DNA of 64,000 nt from Streptomyces ortus (lineage in GTDB: Bacteria > Actinomycetota > Actinomycetes > Streptomycetales > Streptomycetaceae). Location: positions 1,252,361 through 1,316,360 of the forward strand of contig NZ_JAIFZO010000002.1 in assembly GCF_026341275.1 (NCBI RefSeq), read 5' to 3'. Shown here piece after piece: positions 19,720 to 27,095 of the stretch; position 1 is the first letter of the stretch; the number at the start of each line of letters is the position of its first letter. Under the pieces are notes generated by a model that made no database searches, was not told where the DNA came from, and saw only the letters and a program-made list of their open reading frames with translations. A program made the translations under genes and the position numbers.

Positions 19720-21156
19720 CTACTTCGGGCTGTCGTCCTCTCCGATGTGGTGGACTCGGACCAGGTTTGTGGAGCCTGAGACTCCGGGGGGTGAGCCGGC
19801 TGTGATGACGACGATGTCGCCCCTCTGGCAGAGGCCGTGCTTCAGGAGCAGTTCGTCGACCTGGTCGACCATCGCGTCCGTGGAGTCGACGTGCGGGCCC
19901 AGCAGTGTCTCGACGCCCCACGTGAGGTTCAGCTGCGAACGCGTCGCCTGGTCCGGGGTGAAGGCCAGGAGCGGGATCGGCGAGCGGTAGCGGGACAGCC
20001 GGCGGACCGTGTCGCCGGACTGGGTGAAGGCCACCAGGAACTTCGCGCCCAGGAAGTCGCCCATCTCGGCGGCGGCCCGCGCGACCGCGCCGCCCTGCGT
20101 ACGGGGCTTGTTCCGGTCCGTCAGCGGCGGCAGCCCCTTGTCGAGGATGTCCTCCTCCGCCGCCTCCACGATGCGGGCCATCGTGGCGACCGTCTCCACG
20201 GGGTACTTGCCGACGCTGGTCTCACCGGAGAGCATCACCGCGTCCGTGCCGTCGATGACCGCGTTGGCGACGTCCGAGGCCTCGGCACGCGTCGGCCGCG
20301 AGTTCTCGATCATCGAGTCGAGCATCTGCGTGGCGACGATGACCGGCTTGGCGTTGCGCTTCGCCAGCTTGATCGCGCGCTTCTGGACCATCGGAACCTG
20401 CTCCAGGGGCATTTCGACGCCGAGGTCGCCCCGGGCCACCATGATGCCGTCGAACGCGGCGACGATGTCCTCGATGTTGTCGACGGCCTGGGGCTTCTCG
20501 ACCTTGGCGATCACGGGGAGGCGGCGGCCCTCCTCGTCCATGATGCGGTGGACGTCCTCGATGTCGCGTCCGCTGCGGACGAAGGAGAGGGCGATGACGT
20601 CGCAGCCGGCACGCAGCGCCCAGCGGAGGTCGTTCTCGTCCTTCTCGGAGAGGGCGGGGACGGAGACGGCGACGCCGGGGAGGTTGAGGCCCTTGTTGTC
20701 GGAGACCATGCCGCCCTCGACGACGGTGGTGTGGACGCGGGGTCCGTCGACGGAGGTGACTTCGAGGCAGACCTTTCCGTCATCGACGAGGATGCGTTCG
20801 CCGGCGGTGACGTCCGCGGCGAGGCCGGCGTAGGTGGTGCCGCAGGTGTGGCGGTCCCCCTGGGCGTCCGCCTCCACCGTGATGGTGAAGGTGTCGCCGC
20901 GTTCGAGGAGTACGGGGCCTTCGGTGAAGCGGCCGAGTCGGATCTTGGGGCCCTGGAGGTCGGCGAGGATTCCGACGCTGCGGCCGGTCTCGTCGGATGC
21001 CTTGCGTACGCGCTGGTAGCGCTCCTCGTGGTCGGCGTAACCGCCGTGGCTCAGGTTGAGGCGGGCTACGTCCATTCCGGCTTCGACCAGTGCTTTGATC
21101 TGGTCGTAGGAATCGGTGGCGGGGCCCAACGTACAGACGATCTTTGCTCGGCGCAT
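19720..21156 (-). CDS. pyk: Pyruvate kinase
   Basis: 478 residues. It has MRRAKIVCTLGPATDSYDQI, the substrate-site segments GMDVARLNLSHG and ILADLQGPKIRLG, the pyruvate kinase active-site signature with catalytic Lys (LPVIAKVEKPQAVDNIEDI), and GIMVARGDLGVEMPLEQVP. The C-terminal domain (about 350-475) is the usual allosteric or regulatory region. It converts phosphoenolpyruvate and ADP to pyruvate and ATP at the end of glycolysis. It is convergent with the LAGLIDADG-type gene, with only 10 bp between stops and no clear terminator there. Confidence 0.97.
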   Translation of the reverse strand: MRRAKIVCTLGPATDSYDQIKALVEAGMDVARLNLSHGGYADHEERYQRVRKASDETGRSVGILADLQGPKIRLGRFTEGPVLLERGDTFTITVEADAQGDRHTCGTTYAGLAADVTAGERILVDDGKVCLEVTSVDGPRVHTTVVEGGMVSDNKGLNLPGVAVSVPALSEKDENDLRWALRAGCDVIALSFVRSGRDIEDVHRIMDEEGRRLPVIAKVEKPQAVDNIEDIVAAFDGIMVARGDLGVEMPLEQVPMVQKRAIKLAKRNAKPVIVATQMLDSMIENSRPTRAEASDVANAVIDGTDAVMLSGETSVGKYPVETVATMARIVEAAEEDILDKGLPPLTDRNKPRTQGGAVARAAAEMGDFLGAKFLVAFTQSGDTVRRLSRYRSPIPLLAFTPDQATRSQLNLTWGVETLLGPHVDSTDAMVDQVDELLLKHGLCQRGDIVVITAGSPPGVSGSTNLVRVHHIGEDDSPK

Positions 21157-21300
21157 GGTGTGAGCCTAGGGCTTACCAGTGGGTAGGGAATTGGCGCTGC
21201 ATGACTACTCAACGGCCTTTGCGTGAAGGGATATTGACAAGGGTTGGATTGTGCGCGGGGGTGCTCCGATGAGCATTTCCGGCGATGCCCGAAGCCGCTT

Positions 21301-22020
21301 TCACAGGGCCGGCGGTGACATGGTGAAGCGGGCGTTGACCTGTGCGTACACGTGTTGCCTTTCGGGTTCGAGGTCGAGGGCGGGGGCCTGTTCGGGGGCG
21401 GCGGCGTCGAAGCCTTTGGAGCGCATGGCGAACTGCGGGGCCGCCATGGCGTAGGGCTGGACGTTCTCCGCTTCGAGGTCGGCGAGTTCGACGAGTGCGG
21501 CGAGGGTGGTGCCGAGGGCTTCGGCGTATTCGCGGGCCCGCTGGACGGCTTCGCGTACCGCTTGCTGTCTGGCGCGGCGGTGGGCGGGGGAATCGGGACG
21601 CAGGGCCCACCACGGGCCGTCGACGCTGGTGAGGTCGAGCTCGGCGAGGCGGGTGGTGAGTTCGCCGAGGGCGGTGAAGTCGGTGAGTTCGGCGGTGAGG
21701 TGGACGCGGCCGTGGTAAGCGCGCACGCGTTCGCCCCGGCCGTGTCTGGTGAGTTCGGGAGTGATGGAGAAGGCGCCCGTTTCGAGTTTCTCGACGGCGT
21801 CGCCGTAGGTCTTGATGAGGTCGAGGGCGGTGGTGTTGCGGCGGGTGAGGTCGGTCAGGGCGTCGGTGCGGTCGGTGCCGCGGGCGCTGACGGTGATGCC
21901 GATGCGGGCTATCTCGGGGTCGACTTCGAGGTGGGCTTCGCCGCGGACGGCGATGCGGGGGGCCGCGGGGGTGCCGTAGGGGGTGGCGGGCCCGGCGGGG
22001 TGCTCGGGTGCGGAGGTCAT
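21301..22020 (-). CDS. SIMPL domain-containing protein (DUF541)
   Basis: 239 residues from the ATG at 22018-22020; a GTG three codons upstream is possible. RIAVRGEAHLEVDPEIARI and the alternating beta-alpha pattern with LDLTSVDGPWWALRPDSPA match the SIMPL/DUF541 fold (YggE/BP26-like). No signal peptide is visible, so it is probably cytoplasmic, unlike secreted YggE. The biochemical role is unknown. It lies upstream of pyk in the same direction across 144 bp. Confidence 0.85.
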   Translation of the reverse strand: MTSAPEHPAGPATPYGTPAAPRIAVRGEAHLEVDPEIARIGITVSARGTDRTDALTDLTRRNTTALDLIKTYGDAVEKLETGAFSITPELTRHGRGERVRAYHGRVHLTAELTDFTALGELTTRLAELDLTSVDGPWWALRPDSPAHRRARQQAVREAVQRAREYAEALGTTLAALVELADLEAENVQPYAMAAPQFAMRSKGFDAAAPEQAPALDLEPERQHVYAQVNARFTMSPPAL

Positions 22021-22219
22021 GCGTACCACTCTGTCACCGGCGGCACGGTCGTGGTGGCTGCCGGCCGTGGTGCCCGCCGGTCATCAGATCGAAACCTGCG
22101 GGGGGTGTTGCCGCGTGGGGTGATCGGGTCAGAATCTACGCGCGTTGTTGTGATGCGGGCCGGTATCCACATCGCCGTCTACGCGCGTCATTGATCGTTC
22201 CTGCGAGGAGTAGCCCGTC

Positions 22220-24028
22220 ATGCCGTTGAACCGCCGGAAGTTCCTGAAGAAGTCCGCTGTGACCGGGGCCGGGGTCGCTCTGGCCGGTGTGGCCGCGGCG
22301 CCGGGCGCCGAGGCCGCGGTGGCGAAGGGGCACGGGAAGCCGAAGCCGAAGCGGTACGCGCTGACGGTGATGGGCACGACGGATCTGCACGGTCACGTCT
22401 TCAACTGGGACTACTTCAAGGACGCGGAGTACAAGGACGCGGCGGGCAACGCGCAGGGTCTGGCACGTATCTCGACGCTGGTGAACGCGGTGCGCAAGGA
22501 GAGGGGCCGCGGGAACACGCTGCTGCTGGACGCGGGCGACACGATCCAGGGCACGCCGCTGACGTACTACTACGCGAAGGTCGATCCGATCACCGCCAAG
22601 GGCGGGCCCGTGCACCCGATGGCGCAGGCGATGAACGCGATCGGTTATGACGCGGTGGCGCTGGGAAATCACGAGTTCAATTACGGCATCGAGACGCTGC
22701 GGAAGTTCGAGCAGCAGTGCCGTTTCCCGCTGCTCGGTGCGAATGCGCTGGACGCGAAGACGCTGAAGCCGGCTTTCCCTCCGTACTTCATGAAGACGTT
22801 CCATGTGAAGGGTGCTCCGCCGGTCAAGGTCGCGGTTCTCGGTCTGACGAATCCCGGTATCGCGATCTGGGACAAGGCGTATGTCCAGGGGAAGCTGGTG
22901 TTCCCGGGACTTGAGGAGCAGGCGGCGAAATGGGTGCCGAAGCTGCGGTCGATGGGTGCGGACGTGGTGGTCGTGTCCGCGCACAGCGGGTCCTCCGGTA
23001 CGTCGTCGTACGGTGACCAGGTGCCGTATGTCGAGAATTCGGCGGCGTTGGTGGCGCAGCAGGTGCCGGGGATCGACGCGATTCTGGTCGGGCACGCGCA
23101 TGTGGAGATTCCCGAGCTGAAGGTGACGAACACGAAGTCGGGGAAGACGGTCGTCCTGTCGGAGCCGCTGGCGTACGCGGAGCGGCTGTCGCTGTTCGAC
23201 TTCGAGCTGGTCTTCGAGAAGGGCCGCTGGTCGGTCGAGTCGGTGGCGGCGTCGGTCCGCAACTCGAACTCGGTGGCGGACGACCCGCGGATCACCAAGC
23301 TGCTGAAGGACGAGCACGAGGTGGTCGTGGCGTACGTCAACCAGGTGGTCGGGACGGCCACGGAGACGTTGACGACGGTGGAGGCGCGGTACAAGGACGC
23401 GCCGATCATCGACCTGATCACGAAGGTGCAGGAGGACGTGGTCAAGGCGGCGCTGGCGGGGACGGAGTACGCGTCGCTGCCGGTGCTGTCGCAGGCGTCG
23501 CCGTTCTCGCGGACGTCGGAGATCCCGGCGGGGGATGTGACGATCCGGGATCTGTCGAGTCTGTACGTGTATGACAACACGCTGGTCGCGAAGTTGCTGA
23601 CGGGTGCGCAGGTGCGGGCGTACCTGGAGTTCTCGGCGGAGTATTTCGTGCGGACGGCGGCCGGTGCGGTGGTCGACGTGGAGAAGCTGACGAACGCGGG
23701 CAACCGGCCGGACTACAACTACGACTACGTGTCGGGGCTGTCGTACGACATCGACATCGCGCAGGCGGCGGGTTCGCGGATCAAGAACCTCTCCTTCAAC
23801 GGTGCGGCGCTGGACGACGCGCAGCAGTTCGTGCTGGCGGTGAACAACTACCGGGCGAACGGTGGTGGCGCGTTCCCGTACGTGGCGTCGGCGAAGGAGC
23901 TGTGGGCGGAGTCGACGGAGATTCGTACGCGGATCGCGGAGTGGGTGACGGCGAAGGGTTCGCTGGACCCGAAGGAGTTCGCCTCGGTGGCCTGGAAGCT
24001 GACGCGTGAGGGCACGCCGGTCTTCTAG
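22220..24028 (+). CDS. Tat-exported 5'-nucleotidase/metallophosphatase
   Basis: 602 residues from ATG 22220, with GAGGAG upstream. The N-terminus NRRKFLKKSAVTGAGVALAG is a Tat signal. The calcineurin-like phosphoesterase domain (about 50-335) has TTDLHGHVFNW, LLLDAGDTIQGTPL, VALGNHEFNYG and ILVGHAHVEIP, the metal-binding motifs of the 5'-nucleotidase/2',3'-cyclic phosphodiesterase family. The C-terminal 5'-nucleotidase domain follows (about 375-570; SGLSYDIDIAQAAGSRI, LAVNNYRANGGGAFPY). It scavenges phosphate and nucleosides from extracellular nucleotides. Confidence 0.93.
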   Translation: MPLNRRKFLKKSAVTGAGVALAGVAAAPGAEAAVAKGHGKPKPKRYALTVMGTTDLHGHVFNWDYFKDAEYKDAAGNAQGLARISTLVNAVRKERGRGNTLLLDAGDTIQGTPLTYYYAKVDPITAKGGPVHPMAQAMNAIGYDAVALGNHEFNYGIETLRKFEQQCRFPLLGANALDAKTLKPAFPPYFMKTFHVKGAPPVKVAVLGLTNPGIAIWDKAYVQGKLVFPGLEEQAAKWVPKLRSMGADVVVVSAHSGSSGTSSYGDQVPYVENSAALVAQQVPGIDAILVGHAHVEIPELKVTNTKSGKTVVLSEPLAYAERLSLFDFELVFEKGRWSVESVAASVRNSNSVADDPRITKLLKDEHEVVVAYVNQVVGTATETLTTVEARYKDAPIIDLITKVQEDVVKAALAGTEYASLPVLSQASPFSRTSEIPAGDVTIRDLSSLYVYDNTLVAKLLTGAQVRAYLEFSAEYFVRTAAGAVVDVEKLTNAGNRPDYNYDYVSGLSYDIDIAQAAGSRIKNLSFNGAALDDAQQFVLAVNNYRANGGGAFPYVASAKELWAESTEIRTRIAEWVTAKGSLDPKEFASVAWKLTREGTPVF

Positions 24029-24074
24029 GGGCCGGGGGTCTGTGCGGGTGGTGCCACTGGTGGCTGGCTGATGC

Positions 24075-25493
24075 TCAGTCGGCCACCAGTGGTGTGAGGG
24101 TCTGGGGGCGCCTGGCCGGTGGGATGTGGGGTCGGGGGGTGAGTCCGAAGGTGGTGAACGCGGTGCGGCTGGGCAGGGGGTAGGGGTCCTTGCCGGTCAG
24201 GGTGTTGAGGATGCTCGCGCTGCGCCAGGCGGTGAGGCCGAGGTCGGGGGCGCCCACGCCGTGGGTGTGTGTCTCGGCGTTCTGGACGTAGACGGATCCG
24301 GTGACGGAGGGGTCGAGGACGAGGCGGTGCCGGTCGTCGATGCGGGGGCGCGCGGAGGCGTCGCGGCGCATGTAGGGGTCGAGGCCGGCGAGGATGCGGT
24401 CGAGGGGGCGTTCGCGGTAGCCGGTGGCGAGGACGACGGCGTCGGTGGTGATGCGGGACCGGCCGGCCTGCTGGGCGTGTTCCAGATGTAGTTCGACTTT
24501 GGTGGTGGCGATGCGTCCGGCGGTGCGGACGTGGACGCCGGGGGTGAGGACGGTGTCGGGCCAGCCGCCGTCGAGGGTGCGGCGGTAGAGCTCGTCGTGG
24601 ATGGCGGCGATGGTGTCGGCGTCGATGCCTTTGTGGAGTTGCCATTGGGCGGGGACGAGCCGGTCGCGTACGGGCTCGGGCAGGGCGTGGAAGTAGCGCG
24701 TGTAGTCGGGCGTGAAGTGTTCGAGCCCGAGTTTCGAGTACTCCATGGGGGCGAAGGCCTCGGTGCGGGTGAGCCAGTGGAGTCTCTCGCGGCCGGCGGG
24801 GCGGTTTCTGAGGAGGTCGAGGAAGACTTCGGCGCCGGACTGGCCTGATCCGATGACGGTGACGTGGTCGGCGGTGCGGAAGTTCTCGCGGTGTTTCAGG
24901 TAGTCGGCGGCGTGGATGACGGGGACGCCGGGTGCGTCGGCGAGGGGCCGCAGGGGTTCGGGGATGTGGGGGGCGGTGCCGATGCCGAGGGCGATGTTCC
25001 TGGTGTAGGTGCGGCCGAGGGCCTCGGCTTCGCCGTCGGTGTCGAGTTGGGTGAAGTCGACTTCGAAGATGTCGCGTTCGGGGTTCCAGCGGACGGCGTC
25101 GACCTGGTGGCCGAAGTGGAGGCCGGGGAGGCTGTCGCTGACCCAGCGGCAGTAGGCGGCGTATTCGGCGCGGTGGATGTGGAAGCGCTCGGCGAAGTAG
25201 AAGGGGAAGAGGCGTTCGCGGGTCTTGAGGTAGTTGAGGAAGGTCCAGGGGCTGGCGGGGTCGGCGAGGGTCACGAGGTCGGCGAGGAAGGGGACTTGGA
25301 GGGTGGCGCCGTCGAGGAGGAGGCCGGGGTGCCAGTCGAACGCGGGGTGTTGTTCGTAGAAGACGGCGTCGAGTTCGGCGAGGGGGTGGGCGAGGGCGGC
25401 GAGGGAGAGGTTGCTGGGGCCGATGCCGATGCCGACGAGGTCGCGGGGGGCTTCGGGCTGGTGGTGCGCGGGTGGTGTGGCGGGCGGCGTCAT
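24075..25493 (-). CDS. Lysine/ornithine N-hydroxylase-like FAD monooxygenase (DesB-like)
   Basis: 472 residues from the ATG at 25491-25493, overlapping the upstream decarboxylase stop by four bases (ATGA). The FAD site is GIGIGPSNLSLAALAHP (about 22-38), the NADPH site is VTVIGSGQSGAEVFLDLL, and ATGYRERPLDRIL is the C-terminal family motif. Such enzymes N-hydroxylate cadaverine, lysine, ornithine or diaminobutyrate for hydroxamate siderophores. The coupled decarboxylase suggests a diamine substrate, as for DesB in desferrioxamine synthesis. No acyltransferase or NIS synthetase is nearby and no iron box was seen. Confidence 0.88.
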   Translation of the reverse strand: MTPPATPPAHHQPEAPRDLVGIGIGPSNLSLAALAHPLAELDAVFYEQHPAFDWHPGLLLDGATLQVPFLADLVTLADPASPWTFLNYLKTRERLFPFYFAERFHIHRAEYAAYCRWVSDSLPGLHFGHQVDAVRWNPERDIFEVDFTQLDTDGEAEALGRTYTRNIALGIGTAPHIPEPLRPLADAPGVPVIHAADYLKHRENFRTADHVTVIGSGQSGAEVFLDLLRNRPAGRERLHWLTRTEAFAPMEYSKLGLEHFTPDYTRYFHALPEPVRDRLVPAQWQLHKGIDADTIAAIHDELYRRTLDGGWPDTVLTPGVHVRTAGRIATTKVELHLEHAQQAGRSRITTDAVVLATGYRERPLDRILAGLDPYMRRDASARPRIDDRHRLVLDPSVTGSVYVQNAETHTHGVGAPDLGLTAWRSASILNTLTGKDPYPLPSRTAFTTFGLTPRPHIPPARRPQTLTPLVAD

Positions 25494-26881
25494 CGGGCGG
25501 TGTGTCCTTCCACCAGTTTCAGGAGTGCGGCGAGGTCGTCGGGTCCGGTGTGCGGGTTGAGCAGGGTGACTTTGAGCCAGAGGCGGTGGTCGAGCCGGGC
25601 GCGGCCGAGGACGGCGCGGCCCTCGGTGAGGAGGGTGCGGCGTACGTGGGCGACGGCCGCGTCGGTGGCGTGGGCGGGGCGGAACAGGACGGTGCTGATG
25701 GTGGGCCGGTCGTAGAGCTCGAAGTGCGGGTGTACGTCGATGAGTTCGGCGAGTGCGGTGGCGTGGGCGCAGACCTGGTCGACGAGGGCGCCCAGTCCGC
25801 TGCGGCCGAGCGTCCTGAGGGTGACGGCGATCTTGAGGATGTCGGCGCGGCGGGTGGTGCGCAGGGAGCGGCCGAGGAGGTCGGGGAGGCCGGCTTCGGT
25901 GTCGTCGTCGGCGTTGAGGTAGTCGGCGTGGTGGGTGAGCGGGTGCAGGTCGTGGGGGTCGCGGACGGCGAGGAGGCCCGCGGCGACGGGCTGCCAGCCG
26001 AGTTTGTGCAGGTCGAGGGTGACGGTGTGGGCGCGGCTGAGGCCGTCGAGTCGGGGGCGGTGGCGGTCGCTGAGGAGGAGGCCTCCGCCGTAGGCGGCGT
26101 CGATGTGGAGGCGGGCGCCGTGGGTTTCGCAGATGTCGGCGATCTCGGGGAGCGGGTCGATGAGGCCGGCGTCGGTGGTGCCCGCGGTGGCCGCGACGAG
26201 GACGGTGCCGGGTGGGCCGCCGAGTGCGGTGAGGGCCTGGTCCAGGGCGGCGGGGTCCATGGTGCCGGCCGGGGTGGGCACGGTGACCGGTTCGGGAAGG
26301 CCGAGGAGCCAGGCGGCGCGGGGCAGGGAGTGGTGGGCGTTCTCCGCCTGTACGAGGCGCACGTGGGGGTGTTTCTCGCGGGCGAGGAGGAGGGCGAGCT
26401 GGTTGGACTCGGTGCCGCCGGTGGTGACGAGGGCGTCGGGGGTGGCGGTGTCGGCGGTTGGTCCGGTGGGGGGATAGACCTCGGCGGCGAGGGCTCGGAC
26501 GACGAGGGTTTCCAGTTCCGAGGCGGCGGGGGCCTGGTCCCAGGAGTCGAGGGACGGGTTGAGGGCGGAGGCGGCGAGGTCGGCGGCGGTGGCGACGGCG
26601 AGGGGCGGGCAGTGCAGGTGGGCCGTGCACAGGGGGTGGGCGGGGTCCGCGGCGCCCGCGGCGAAGGCGCGCACGAGGGTGTGGAGTGCGTGGTCGTCAC
26701 CGTGTTCGGGGAAGGGGTCGCCGAGGGCTTGGCGCAGGTGGGCGGCCACGGCAGGGGGGCCGCCGGCGGGGAGGGGGCCGGGGCGGTCGGCGGCGCCCGT
26801 CCTCAGTGCGTCGAGCACGGTGGCGAGTAACGGACGGAGGTTGTCCGGGCCTTGGGGGCCCGAGGCGAGGGCTGTGCTCAT
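25490..26881 (-). CDS. PLP-dependent group II amino-acid decarboxylase (DesA-like)
   Basis: 463 residues from the ATG at 26879-26881 with GGAG upstream. Motifs are ASALNPSLDSWDQAPAASEL, VTTGGTESNQLALLLARE, LHIDAAYGG, and the PLP Lys in TVTLDLHKLGWQPVAAG. These mark the group II decarboxylases (lysine, diaminobutyrate or glutamate type). Next to a lysine/diamine N-hydroxylase, the likely product is cadaverine or another diamine. It differs from recalled DesA sequences outside these motifs, so the substrate is open. Confidence 0.88.
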   Translation of the reverse strand: MSTALASGPQGPDNLRPLLATVLDALRTGAADRPGPLPAGGPPAVAAHLRQALGDPFPEHGDDHALHTLVRAFAAGAADPAHPLCTAHLHCPPLAVATAADLAASALNPSLDSWDQAPAASELETLVVRALAAEVYPPTGPTADTATPDALVTTGGTESNQLALLLAREKHPHVRLVQAENAHHSLPRAAWLLGLPEPVTVPTPAGTMDPAALDQALTALGGPPGTVLVAATAGTTDAGLIDPLPEIADICETHGARLHIDAAYGGGLLLSDRHRPRLDGLSRAHTVTLDLHKLGWQPVAAGLLAVRDPHDLHPLTHHADYLNADDDTEAGLPDLLGRSLRTTRRADILKIAVTLRTLGRSGLGALVDQVCAHATALAELIDVHPHFELYDRPTISTVLFRPAHATDAAVAHVRRTLLTEGRAVLGRARLDHRLWLKVTLLNPHTGPDDLAALLKLVEGHTAR

Positions 26882-26998
26882 GCGGTCTCCGGGGCGCGCG
26901 ACGGGGTTTCCAGCTTGTCGCGTTCGGGGCGGCGTGCCCGGGAGTTCGGTGATCGGTACCCGAAAGTGTGGTGGTGGCCCCTTGAAAAGCAAATGATT

Positions 26999-27041
26999 GC
27001 GCCGTTCTTCCCGCCCCCCGACGGGGCGCGAAGAACGGCGC
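26999..27041 (-). terminator. Hairpin terminator of pepN, repeat-related
   Basis: GCGCCGTTCTT (26999-27009) pairs with AAGAACGGCGC (27031-27041), with an inner GC-rich stem. It lies 55 bp past the aminopeptidase N stop. Its sequence is a diverged, self-paired version of the GGGGCGCGGGGAAC repeat. Confidence 0.75.
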
Positions 27042-27095
27042 GGTTCATCCTGACCGGCCCGCGGCCGGGAGATCGCGCCCCCGCTGATGACCCCG

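Noticed and set aside
26882..27000. An iron box upstream of the DesA-like gene
   Set aside because: No TTAGGTTAGGCTCACCTAA-like palindrome could be seen in this stretch.
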